This document shows, in pieces, positions 33,366 to 41,754 of a DNA stretch of 64,000 nucleotides (the stretch's first letter is position 1; every line of letters starts with the position of its first letter). Position numbers and translations under genes: made by a program. Under the pieces are notes generated by a model, which had not been told where the DNA came from, ran no database searches, and saw only the letters and a list, made by a program, of their open reading frames with translations. Origin of the DNA: Bacillota bacterium (GTDB lineage: Bacteria; Bacillota; Clostridia; Lachnospirales; Lachnospiraceae); the NCBI GenBank assembly GCA_023414355.1, contig JAEZOB010000063.1, positions 1 through 64,000 on the forward strand, in the 5' to 3' direction.

Positions 33366-33986
33366 CTAGTTCCTTTCCTCAAATTCAAGATATCGGATGA
33401 TACAGTCTACCGTATTATCGATTCCGATAGAATCACTGCGAAGGGAAAGGTGATAGTGATCGGCTCTTCCCCATTTCTCATTGGCATGATAATTATAGTA
33501 GTTGGCTCTTCGCTTATCCATCTTGAGTATCTCATCTTCCGCTTTGCTCTCCTTCAGATGATACAGCTCCACTGCCCTTTTTTTACGCGACGAGAGCTCT
33601 GCCCAGATAAAAATGTTAACTATGTCGGAGCGATCCCTCAAAACATAATCCGCACAACGTCCGACAATAACACAGGGGCCTTCTTCAGCCACCTTTTTTA
33701 TCACGTTGGATTGAGCCAGATATAATTGATCATCCAGAGACAAATGTGTAAATCCAAGATCCTGTGTACCGTAAGTATTCATTCCCATAGCCAGGGAATA
33801 TAACAAGCTATTCGTAGCTTTTCTTTCTGCATTCTCGAAGGCTGCTTCTGCAAACCCGGTCTCCTTTGCTGCTCTTGATATGATTTCATTATCGTAAAAT
33901 GGAATACTAAGCTTGTGTGCAAGCTTCTCTCCGATTTCTCTGCCACCGCTGCCATATTGCCTGCTTATCGTAAGAATCTTGTTCAT
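33366..33986 (-). CDS. Cytidylate kinase-like family protein
   Basis: A 206-residue P-loop protein. The N-terminal ISRQYGSGGREIGEKLA carries a variant P-loop (GSGGREIG) typical of the Cytidylate_kin2 family; FYDNEIISRAAKETG and VIVGRCADYVL are also family features. The true substrate of this family is not established, though nucleoside monophosphate phosphorylation is assumed. A ribosome-site-like AAAGGAGTGA precedes the ATG. It precedes the AI-2E permease gene, probably in one operon. Confidence 0.87.
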   Translation of the reverse strand: MNKILTISRQYGSGGREIGEKLAHKLSIPFYDNEIISRAAKETGFAEAAFENAERKATNSLLYSLAMGMNTYGTQDLGFTHLSLDDQLYLAQSNVIKKVAEEGPCVIVGRCADYVLRDRSDIVNIFIWAELSSRKKRAVELYHLKESKAEDEILKMDKRRANYYNYHANEKWGRADHYHLSLRSDSIGIDNTVDCIIRYLEFEERN

Positions 33987-34044
33987 AAAATCACTCCTTT
34001 CTAGTTTTAGTATACCATAATCTTCTATCTGATAGAAGCAGATA

Positions 34045-36597
34045 TTATATAGCCAGAAGTATTTTCAATTTCAACTTGTTCATACGAGAAAGATCCCGAT
34101 ACACTTTACTGTAAAGTATGTTGCGGTACAGGATAATCTCCGCAAGCTCCTCCTCATCTATTGCCTTCCTGCCAAATCTTGCCCTCCTGACCAGCCCCAT
34201 TAAGCGGTCTAGTTCCTCAGAAGCAATATAGGAGCAATGCTCCTTTACATAAGCTTCCTGTTCCTCCAATAACATCTTCTTCTCAGGCAATCCTTGGATC
34301 ATTTGAAGCATCCTCTCAATATCCCGGTAGAAGGTAAAGGCTCTCCTATTCCTGCTGCCCCGGTTTCTACCCCGGTAGCCGTGAAGAAGAAGATACATCA
34401 CCAACAACAGGAAACCTGCAGCAAGCATTACTAAGACAATCAACAGCCAGATCAGATCAGCCGCAGCAGAAGCTTTTGCACTACTCTCGCTGTCATCTGG
34501 AACATAATCCTGATTCAATCGATCATCATGAATCGATTGATATTGATCCGGAATCTTAGGAGTCGGCTGGGCTTTGCCTAAATCCTCCAATAACGCTGCT
34601 TCTGAGATTTCCTGCCCCATTCGATCGATATCTGCAATAACCGATTGATTATAGTTTACGAGAGATCCGGGTGTAAATTCTACCGGATACCATCCGCAGT
34701 AATCAAAGTAGACTTCAACCCAGGCATGGGCGTGATAATCTTTGATCGAGACCTCGGACAAAGGTTCCTTATTCACCTTACCACCCTCAGCAGTAAACCG
34801 GGTTACCTCTCCGATTCCGCTACTCTTGTAAATTGCTTCCTTACCGAAAGCATATCCTTCCGCATATCTCGCAGGAATCCCCATTGCCCGCAACATTAAG
34901 GTTGCTGCTGTAGCATAATGTGCACAGTACCCCACCTTATTCTCATAAAGGAAATACTCCGCAAAATCCTTTCCCTTTGGCAGCTTTCCGGGGGACAGAG
35001 AGTATTTGGTGTTCTTCTCCAGATAGTTTCTGACAAACTCAATTTTCTCAGCCACACTGCCTGTCCGAGTCTGCACACGTTTTGCAGAAAAATCCCTCTT
35101 AATATTCTTTAGACCTTCTTCCGGAAGCTTTGTATATGTTTCATATACAAAATCCCGATATGCTTTCTCATAGCTGACATACCCTTCCTGACCGAGCTTT
35201 GACAGACTATCCTTGAAAGCAGAAGCCTCTGCTCTGGCTACCCCATAAAAATAATCATATTCATATTGATTTTCTGTCTTTTTCGGAGCTGCATAAAGAT
35301 CCTTGTCGTAATAGATGTCTTTCAACAGATCGTAATTTGTAAAATAGGGCGCATAAAGAAATTCTTTGTTTGCCTCATTGTAGCTGATTTCCATCCCACC
35401 CTGCTTCATTCTGAAGTTCAGACCATCACTCATTCCCTGCGTAACCGTATTTCCGGTGAACATCCCCTGTAGGAACAGATTCACCTGATTGACCGGCCGG
35501 AATCGTTCCTCCGGCATTCGGTTCTTTAACTCCTCATATTCCTTCAGAGTTTCTTCGGAGTGTCCACCCCAACGGTCCCCGGTATAGATACTTCCGACAT
35601 ATCCCTTTAGATAGATTCCCTCCTCGATTGAACTGGTGGGTGCAATCACGCGCAGGTGCTCTTCCTTCTCATACCTGATTTGTGCCTCAGTTCCCAATCG
35701 TCCTCCGTCGAGGCCCGTAGAAGCAACTTTTCTGGTAAAAAGCTCGATCTTTGTAATTCGATCCAGAAAATCCTCGATCGAAAAATTCATGATTGCAGTC
35801 TGCATCTCTGTCTTGATATCCGTCAGCCTTGTCATTCCGGCATAATCCTCTTTGCTTACAAAGAGTTTCATGACAAAGAAGAGGATTAGTCCAAGGAGGC
35901 AGAGCCAGGCCGCTGCCCGACTGCTGATTTTATGGAGAAGTATTTTCTGTTTTTTATCCTTCACATACCGAAGGCTGTGTGTCTGACTGATGAGATAAGT
36001 CGTACAGATCACATAGGCCACCAGATAACGCTCCTGCGGTATGAAACCTAAAGCAAAATTAGCTGTAGGCGGAATCAGCAACAAGATTGCGCCAAAAAAT
36101 GCAAGCCGGTTTCGTAACACAACCATAGAAAGAGTTGCGATAACCGGGATTATTATCATAATCAAAAGCAGAGTGGTATCGACCCCCCGGGTCGTATAAT
36201 CGGCAACAAACCGAACACTTTCCACTTCATAATATGCATCAATCTGCCTAAGAAGCAGGTTCTCCAGTATATAAAAGCCATTGAGAAGCTGTTCCCCCCG
36301 GCTGTATGCAAACAGACCATAAAACAGTACTCCAAAGAAAAACTTTACCAGATCATACGAGGGCACCAGAAATAAAGCAAAAAATATGGCTGAAAAAATC
36401 AATACTGCCAGATTGATCTCAAGATTGTTACAGGGAATGTTCAGAGCTTCTATAAGCATAGAGACAGCACTCCAGGTGCCAAACAGAATAAAAAGCATCT
36501 GGAGCACACGAAGTAAAAGCGGTGTTGACTGTTTCTTCTCATCTACGATATAGACGGAGTTATCCATATAAACACCGTCTTCAAAACCCTGAAGCAT
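34045..36597 (-). CDS. Transglutaminase-like membrane protein (TgpA type)
   Basis: An 850-residue protein: about seven N-terminal membrane helices (30-235), a large extracytoplasmic region with a transglutaminase core, one further helix (LIWLLIVLVMLAAGFLLLVMYLLL, about 730) and a cytoplasmic C-terminal DUF4129-like tail. The catalytic triad region is intact: VGYCAHYATAATLMLRAMG (Cys), DYHAHAWVEVYF (His) and the following GWYPVEFTPG (Asp region). It ends a MoxR-DUF58-TgpA operon, a widely conserved trio of unknown substrate thought to process surface proteins. AAGGGTGG lies 7 bases before the ATG. Confidence 0.9.
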   Translation of the reverse strand: MLQGFEDGVYMDNSVYIVDEKKQSTPLLLRVLQMLFILFGTWSAVSMLIEALNIPCNNLEINLAVLIFSAIFFALFLVPSYDLVKFFFGVLFYGLFAYSRGEQLLNGFYILENLLLRQIDAYYEVESVRFVADYTTRGVDTTLLLIMIIIPVIATLSMVVLRNRLAFFGAILLLIPPTANFALGFIPQERYLVAYVICTTYLISQTHSLRYVKDKKQKILLHKISSRAAAWLCLLGLILFFVMKLFVSKEDYAGMTRLTDIKTEMQTAIMNFSIEDFLDRITKIELFTRKVASTGLDGGRLGTEAQIRYEKEEHLRVIAPTSSIEEGIYLKGYVGSIYTGDRWGGHSEETLKEYEELKNRMPEERFRPVNQVNLFLQGMFTGNTVTQGMSDGLNFRMKQGGMEISYNEANKEFLYAPYFTNYDLLKDIYYDKDLYAAPKKTENQYEYDYFYGVARAEASAFKDSLSKLGQEGYVSYEKAYRDFVYETYTKLPEEGLKNIKRDFSAKRVQTRTGSVAEKIEFVRNYLEKNTKYSLSPGKLPKGKDFAEYFLYENKVGYCAHYATAATLMLRAMGIPARYAEGYAFGKEAIYKSSGIGEVTRFTAEGGKVNKEPLSEVSIKDYHAHAWVEVYFDYCGWYPVEFTPGSLVNYNQSVIADIDRMGQEISEAALLEDLGKAQPTPKIPDQYQSIHDDRLNQDYVPDDSESSAKASAAADLIWLLIVLVMLAAGFLLLVMYLLLHGYRGRNRGSRNRRAFTFYRDIERMLQMIQGLPEKKMLLEEQEAYVKEHCSYIASEELDRLMGLVRRARFGRKAIDEEELAEIILYRNILYSKVYRDLSRMNKLKLKILLAI

Positions 36598-36612
36598 GTA
36601 TAATCCACCCTT

Positions 36613-37830
36613 CTATTCTAATATCAGCAGCTCCATATCCCTTTGAATATGGTTTGTATCGACCGGGTATAAGGCTACTCCCACATCATTTGATTTTTTT
36701 ATGATTTCATTCGGAAAGTACTTCATCCCCGGCTGATTATCGATATCACCGATATAGATGACATGTCTTTTGGCTGCCTTCAGCAGAATCAGCGTTTCCA
36801 TACGATACCTCGGCTGTTCTCCTGTCAAAAAGATCAAATTCGTGTACTGTTCCTTTGGATGCTCTGCAAGATAAGCAGAAAGACCGTCCGAGTCAGCCGC
36901 ATGAGGAAGTGCCTGCAGCAGACCATCCACCGCCTCGAAAAAATCCTTCTCTTGCATGACCCTGATCCTGCGGCAGCCTCCATGACGTACATCGTACCAG
37001 GCAAAGTAATGGGGCTGTCCGGCCAGTGTCAGAGAGTAGGACATGGATAAGGTACATTCCAACATCGAATCCATAAACTGCATAGGGTGAACTCCTTTCG
37101 GGATACAGAAATCCGCGAAAAGCAGCAGGGAACAATTCAAAGGATCGCTGAATTCCTTGATCATCAGCTGATCGAACTTACGGCTGAGCTTCCAATGGAT
37201 TCTCTGTTGACGATCTCCTTCCCTGTATTCCCGTATGGCAAATACCTCAGAAGGATCATCACCACTCTTTAAAGCGGAATAGTTATCACTTTCCGATAAA
37301 CTGGGGCTACGGCTCTGTAATTGATTTTCCGAAAGTTCGTAATATACAGGAAGAACGGCAACCTTCAGTTCGCCCTTCAATCTCTTCTTTAAAGAAAATA
37401 GTTTAAGATAATCATAAACGCGAACACTACGGAGTGTAATTTCCAAATTACCCGCATAGTCCGAAAGTAGGTTACAGATGACGGAAGCTTTTGTATTTGA
37501 ATCTATAGATACCATTACGCTTTTCTTATAAACAAGCGGCGAATAGGCATTTTTGTAACTCAGTATTATCTTAAGACTGGAGATAGGAAAAATAGTTGGA
37601 TTATTCACAAGTATGGAGATCGGGACAACCTCTCCTCTCTTTGCCACATGGACGACAGAAAGCATACTAACTGATACCCTGCTGTAGAGATATGCCAGCA
37701 AAGCAAACAGAAAGAATGGTACCACCCCAAGAGCAAAAAAAAGGATGCTCATATAATAGGTATCATATAGAATTGAAAGAACTCCCACCAACGTAAACAG
37801 CGTAAGATATCGGATAAAATTGCGTAGCAT
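36613..37830 (-). CDS. DUF58 domain-containing membrane protein
   Basis: A 405-residue protein with two N-terminal membrane helices, a beta-rich stretch (SVVHVAKRGEVVPISILVNN), and the DUF58 signature GDDPSEVFAIREYREGDRQQRIHWKLSRK at about 195-220, of which the FAIREYREGD..RIHWK part is diagnostic. The remainder resembles a von Willebrand A fold (LLLFADFCI). DUF58 proteins accompany MoxR ATPases and probably act as their client or adaptor. It lies between moxR (25 bases upstream) and the transglutaminase gene (15 bases downstream). Confidence 0.9.
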   Translation of the reverse strand: MLRNFIRYLTLFTLVGVLSILYDTYYMSILFFALGVVPFFLFALLAYLYSRVSVSMLSVVHVAKRGEVVPISILVNNPTIFPISSLKIILSYKNAYSPLVYKKSVMVSIDSNTKASVICNLLSDYAGNLEITLRSVRVYDYLKLFSLKKRLKGELKVAVLPVYYELSENQLQSRSPSLSESDNYSALKSGDDPSEVFAIREYREGDRQQRIHWKLSRKFDQLMIKEFSDPLNCSLLLFADFCIPKGVHPMQFMDSMLECTLSMSYSLTLAGQPHYFAWYDVRHGGCRRIRVMQEKDFFEAVDGLLQALPHAADSDGLSAYLAEHPKEQYTNLIFLTGEQPRYRMETLILLKAAKRHVIYIGDIDNQPGMKYFPNEIIKKSNDVGVALYPVDTNHIQRDMELLILE

Positions 37831-37855
37831 CAGTCACCCAACCTTTCTGATTCGG

Positions 37856-38809
37856 TTAGAACTCCTTCTCAGTGATTCTTGGAGCTTTTACCATACGTAA
37901 AATATCTTCCAACAGGTTGTCCACAGTCACATTATTCACACGTGCCTTTGGTTTCAAAATCATACGATGGGCAGCAACATCCCGAAATATTGCTTGAACA
38001 TCCGAGGGTACAACATAATCTCTCCTCTTTAGGAAAGCCGTTGCTTTCACCATATTCATCATAGCAAGAGAACCTCTCGGACTCACACCGAGCTCAATCA
38101 GAGGGTTTTCTCTAGTTTGCTGAACCAGCAGGGTAATATATTCGTAGATCGAATCGTGGATAAACACATCCTCTACACTGTTTTGCATAGACAGGATATC
38201 CTCCTTTTCCACGATTCTAGCTACCTTATCCAGAGGGTTGGAAGTCTGTCTTTCTTTCATAATTCCAATCTCGCTGCTTCTGTCGGGATAGCCGATGGAA
38301 AGACGGATCATAAAACGATCCAGCTGGGATTCTGGTAGCATCTGTGTACCAATGGATCCGATGGGGTTCTGGGTTGCCATGACTACAAAGGGTTTGGGAA
38401 CCTCTCGCGTAACACTGTCCACCGTGACCTTTCCCTCTTCCATGACCTCCAGAAGAGCTGACTGTGTCTTAGAGGAGGTACGGTTGATCTCATCCGCAAG
38501 GAAAAGATTACACATGATGGCACCCGGCTTATACTGATACCCATCTCCCTCCCTGTTCAGAAGATGAAACCCGACGACATCTGTCGGCAGAACATCCGGT
38601 GTAAATTGCAGACGATGATGCTCCAGTGCCATAGCTTTAGAAAATGCCAGTGCCAGGGTGGTTTTACCAACTCCCGGGAAATCCTCCAGAAGTATATGTC
38701 CCTTTGCCAGGATAGCGGTAAGAACCTTCTCTATAATCAATCTCTTACCAATAACTACTCTATTCACCTCATCTATAATCTGCTGCGCCTTATCATGATA
38801 CGCCTCCAC
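37856..38809 (-). CDS. MoxR family AAA+ ATPase
   Basis: A 317-residue AAA+ chaperone-like ATPase. Visible are Walker A EDFPGVGKTTLA, the MoxR-typical LQFTPDVLPTDVVGF, Walker B LFLADEINRTSSKTQSALLEVMEE, sensor 1 VMATQNPIGSIGTQMLPESQLDRF, and the GVSPRGSLAM sensor 2 region. It should remodel or activate the DUF58/transglutaminase partners. The start is a GTG (38809) supported by AAGGAGGGA. Promoter at 38866-38893. Confidence 0.93.
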   Translation of the reverse strand: MEAYHDKAQQIIDEVNRVVIGKRLIIEKVLTAILAKGHILLEDFPGVGKTTLALAFSKAMALEHHRLQFTPDVLPTDVVGFHLLNREGDGYQYKPGAIMCNLFLADEINRTSSKTQSALLEVMEEGKVTVDSVTREVPKPFVVMATQNPIGSIGTQMLPESQLDRFMIRLSIGYPDRSSEIGIMKERQTSNPLDKVARIVEKEDILSMQNSVEDVFIHDSIYEYITLLVQQTRENPLIELGVSPRGSLAMMNMVKATAFLKRRDYVVPSDVQAIFRDVAAHRMILKPKARVNNVTVDNLLEDILRMVKAPRITEKEF

Positions 38810-38865
38810 GGTAACTCCCTCCTTAATTATGCAGCCAAAAAGTATGGCCGAGTAATGTTTTGTTT

Positions 38866-38893
38866 ATTATAACATATATTTACAAGAATTCAA
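38866..38893 (-). promoter_or_regulatory. Promoter of the MoxR-DUF58-transglutaminase operon
   Basis: Minus strand TTGAAT (38888-38893), 16-base spacer, TATAAT (38866-38871) preceded by TGT, an extended -10. Confidence 0.7.
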
Positions 38894-38942
38894 CGAATAC
38901 CTGCTGTTCGGTAATTCAGCATCAAAACTGTTACCTTATGTA

Positions 38943-38970
38943 TTGACTTATGACACAAATCGTTTAAAAT
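38943..38970 (+). promoter_or_regulatory. Promoter of the foldase gene
   Basis: TTGACT (38943-38948), 16-base spacer, TAAAAT (38965-38970), 33 bases before the GTG start. Confidence 0.65.
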
Positions 38971-39002
38971 TAACTTCATGAGAATACTATGGAGGTAGCA
39001 AA

Positions 39003-40109
39003 GTGAACAAATCAAAGAAAATCAAAAAAGTAACTGCAGAGGTACAGTTACATGACAAAACCAAAGACAGAATTGTCAACTCAAAGATATTAACCGTTTC
39101 ATCCATCATATTAGTTGTAATTCTAGTTGGTGCTCTACTGTTCGACCAGCTATATGAAGCACCGTTGCTCACCGTTGACGGTGAAAAATATAACTTAAAG
39201 GATCTGGCCTTCTATTTCTACACTGTCGAATCTCAGTACGATTCCTATGACCAGATGTTCGGCGGAAGTGGTGCATATTGGGATGTGACTTCCAATGAGA
39301 CCACCGGTGCTACAATGAGAGATGTAGCAAAAGATACCGCAATCAGGACCTCCCTGTACAATGAAGTCCTTTATAATCAGGCGACCTCTGAGGGTTACAC
39401 CTCAACCGAGGATGAAAAGAAGCTGTCAGATGAAAGCGCTACAAAGCTTATGAACGAGTCTTTAAGCAAAGAAGTGATTGCAAAGAATGGCTTTACCAAA
39501 GAATATTTGTCAAGAATGCTGAGCAAAGCATCCCTGGTAGATCGATATCGCAAGGACAACGTTGATGCATTAAATATTGATAAGGAAGCCATCAAGGCAG
39601 GCGTAAATGCTGAGGAATTCAAACAATATGACATTGAATACCTCTATGCTTCCACAAGTAAGGTAGATGACAAAGGTAAGTCAGTAGCCATGACCGATCA
39701 GGAAAAGGCTGATGTGCTGGCAAAGTTGAATACTTATGTCGATCAGGCTAAAACCACAGCAGATTGGTCTAAGCTGCTTCCTGAAACTGAGAAAACCATT
39801 ACCTATAAGAAATCCAACTTTATCAAATCCGATACAACCTCTTATGATGCAATCAAGTCAAAGCTTATGACAATGAGCAATAATCAGGTCGGAGATGTAG
39901 CTGAAGCAGCGGATGGTTATTATTTAGTTCGTATGATCAATAATAACTCCTCTGAGCGATATGATAAAGAGGTTACGAATGCCATTCAGACAAAAGAGAA
40001 TGAAGAATTCCAAAAGATATATGATGATATTCTGAAAGAGCATAAATATAAGATCAATTACGACGCTTTGAAATCTTTAAGAATGGGTACACTGACACTG
40101 GTCAAATAA
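39003..40109 (+). CDS. Membrane-anchored PrsA/SurA-like foldase (parvulin-type)
   Basis: A 368-residue protein. A basic N-terminus and one membrane helix (about 28-47, ILTVSSIILVVILVGALLF) place the rest outside the cell. The body is helical and charged like the SurA/PrsA chaperone domain, and the C-terminal third contains a weak parvulin-like segment (TYKKSNFIKSDT.., NQVGDVAEAADGYYLVRMINN), the last part being the typical parvulin end. It probably assists folding of exported proteins. The GTG start is supported by GGAGG seven bases upstream. A small Asn/Ser-rich gene follows 71 bases later. Confidence 0.75.
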   Translation: MNKSKKIKKVTAEVQLHDKTKDRIVNSKILTVSSIILVVILVGALLFDQLYEAPLLTVDGEKYNLKDLAFYFYTVESQYDSYDQMFGGSGAYWDVTSNETTGATMRDVAKDTAIRTSLYNEVLYNQATSEGYTSTEDEKKLSDESATKLMNESLSKEVIAKNGFTKEYLSRMLSKASLVDRYRKDNVDALNIDKEAIKAGVNAEEFKQYDIEYLYASTSKVDDKGKSVAMTDQEKADVLAKLNTYVDQAKTTADWSKLLPETEKTITYKKSNFIKSDTTSYDAIKSKLMTMSNNQVGDVAEAADGYYLVRMINNNSSERYDKEVTNAIQTKENEEFQKIYDDILKEHKYKINYDALKSLRMGTLTLVK

Positions 40110-40180
40110 TTGATCAGACACTGAATAAAGTATTCCTTTCAAGAAATAATATAGATAAAAGTTTCTGAAAGGAGATTTCT

Positions 40181-40375
40181 ATGACCCAAAGCAATAATAA
40201 AGCTAAAAATAATACTTCAAATTCAAGCAAGGATAACGCAAACAGTTCCGGTAGTAATTCTGACAAGAATCGTTCCGGTAACCCCGGCAGGAATACTTCC
40301 GGTCGTTCGGCGAAGGACTCCGTTGCACAATTTCCGGACAACCGTCCGGCCCGTAGCGGCCCCGGAGGAGAATAA
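40181..40375 (+). CDS. Small Asn/Ser/Gly-rich hydrophilic protein, unknown
   Basis: A 64-residue low-complexity protein (MTQSNNKAKNNTSNSSKDN..., ending ARSGPGGE), with no membrane segment or cysteine. GAAAGGAG lies 6-7 bases before the ATG and a strong terminator (40462-40516) follows, so it looks like a genuine gene despite its odd composition. I recognise no family. A small intrinsically disordered protein, possibly spore-related, is one idea, but nothing in the sequence proves it. It could be cotranscribed with the foldase. Confidence 0.6.
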   Translation: MTQSNNKAKNNTSNSSKDNANSSGSNSDKNRSGNPGRNTSGRSAKDSVAQFPDNRPARSGPGGE

Positions 40376-40461
40376 ACTCATCTAAACAGTACATCGTAGG
40401 AGAGAAACCTCACCCAAACGGTACAAAGAATTACGATACAGTTTATTATTATCTAATTAAT

Positions 40462-40516
40462 AAAGACTTTTGTATATAAGCCGCAAAAAATACACTGCTT
40501 ATATGCAAAAGTCTTT
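40462..40516 (+). terminator. 20-bp terminator hairpin
   Basis: Arms 40462-40481 and 40497-40516 pair over 20 bases with a single mismatch or G-U. The stem ends in AGTCTTTTT, giving a short T tract on the plus strand. Confidence 0.8.
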
Positions 40517-40636
40517 TTCATTCCAACTTAAAATCTTGCTACTTAAAGCAGCTTGAAATGGCTTTTACAAAAAACCTATATTATAGCCATTAAGCGGCAA
40601 AAGATGCTTTTGTCCCTTTATACCATTATTAATACT

Positions 40637-40921
40637 GGCTGTTGCACATAACTCAGAACAGCTTAAGGCGAAGATAACAGGCATCCCGCACCTGATATGC
40701 TCGTAAACTCATATCAGGTTCGCGTGCGCGTTCGCATTGCTCACCTTTGCTTTCGCGCACATGCACCGTTTGCCGAACAGCTTGCTGATTTTGTAAGACA
40801 ATAGCAAACAAATTTATTTGTTTGATAACGGCTTATAAAATTGGCAGGCTGTCCGGGAACCAGTGTGTGAGGGGTGCCTGTTGTCTTTGCCTTAAGCTTC
40901 TATACCTTAAATGCAACAGCC
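40637..40921. repeat. 285-bp MITE-like element with GGCTGTTGCA ends
   Basis: Starts GGCTGTTGCA and ends with its exact complement. Inward similarity continues in blocks (AGCTTAAGGC.AAGA.AACAGGCA.CCC near the left end against the complement of the right end). An inner inverted pair surrounds AAATTTATTT (near 40815). No reading frame. It ends about 30 bases before the DUF3298 gene stop. The interval 40517-40636 shows nothing notable. Confidence 0.75.
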
Positions 40922-40951
40922 TTTGATATTGTTAATCAGCATCTCATTCCT

Positions 40952-41635
40952 TCAGCACTTTGGCAGGACCGCCCCGCCGGGGCCGTAGGGAATGATAAAG
41001 GTCGGGAGTCCGGCTGCATAAGGCGCGATGTCATACTCCTGAAAATAGACAACCATACCTTCCTTTGAAAGATAGAAATGATTCGCTTTGAAGTTCTCTT
41101 TCTTCAGTTTTTCATAATCAGCAAAAAACATGGCCTCTTCCCTGGTAATTCTGTACTCAATCTGTCTATCGATTACCTGTAAGACATATTCTCTGTAATT
41201 ATTTTTATGGGGAAAGAATTCATTCATCTCCAGCCTCTTGCTTTTCTCCAGATTCCAGGTATCTGAATAACGAACCGTCAGCCCATGCGCGCCTCCTGCA
41301 TATTCATACTGGTCAAAGTATAAGCTAATGAGGCAGTTCTGATTATATGTAACCGTAAAATCAACCACTGCTTCGAACTGACGAATAGGGAATTTATTTG
41401 CCACAGAATATTCATATTCCACCATTGCCATCTGATATAAATTCATGATGTTGGATCTTTCATACATCACTGCCTTAGTTCTGTATAATGAATTCAGCTT
41501 ACTCGCAATTGTCTGGTATGTATCTGATATGAACTTGGGATATTTTATCGTATATCGCATAATGTTATTGTTTTTATAATACATGTCCTGCTGTAAAACC
41601 TTTTCCCTGACAATGACGCGATACCCCTCCGACAA
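40952..41635 (-). CDS. DUF3298/DUF4163 domain protein
   Basis: A 227-residue protein of the group that includes the RsiV/PdaC extracellular modules. The DUF4163 part is about 25-125 (YTIKYPKF.., ending before YEYAGGAHGL) and the DUF3298 part about 125-220 (YAGGAHGLTVRYSDTW, then FYLSKEGMVVYFQEYDIAPYAAG and FIIPY). No signal peptide or membrane helix is seen, which is unusual because relatives are exported. The start is a TTG with AAGGAGGA eight bases before it. Function unknown; it sits downstream of the RNR gene but 119 bases away. Confidence 0.8.
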   Translation of the reverse strand: MSEGYRVIVREKVLQQDMYYKNNNIMRYTIKYPKFISDTYQTIASKLNSLYRTKAVMYERSNIMNLYQMAMVEYEYSVANKFPIRQFEAVVDFTVTYNQNCLISLYFDQYEYAGGAHGLTVRYSDTWNLEKSKRLEMNEFFPHKNNYREYVLQVIDRQIEYRITREEAMFFADYEKLKKENFKANHFYLSKEGMVVYFQEYDIAPYAAGLPTFIIPYGPGGAVLPKC

Positions 41636-41754
41636 TCAGATCTCCTCCTTTATAGGATATCCTTTAGCATATCATATGCTTGATTGTCTTATGATATATC
41701 CGCAATTTCATCTGCAGCTGCCGACAGTAGTAAAATAATGAACCAAATCTTTCG

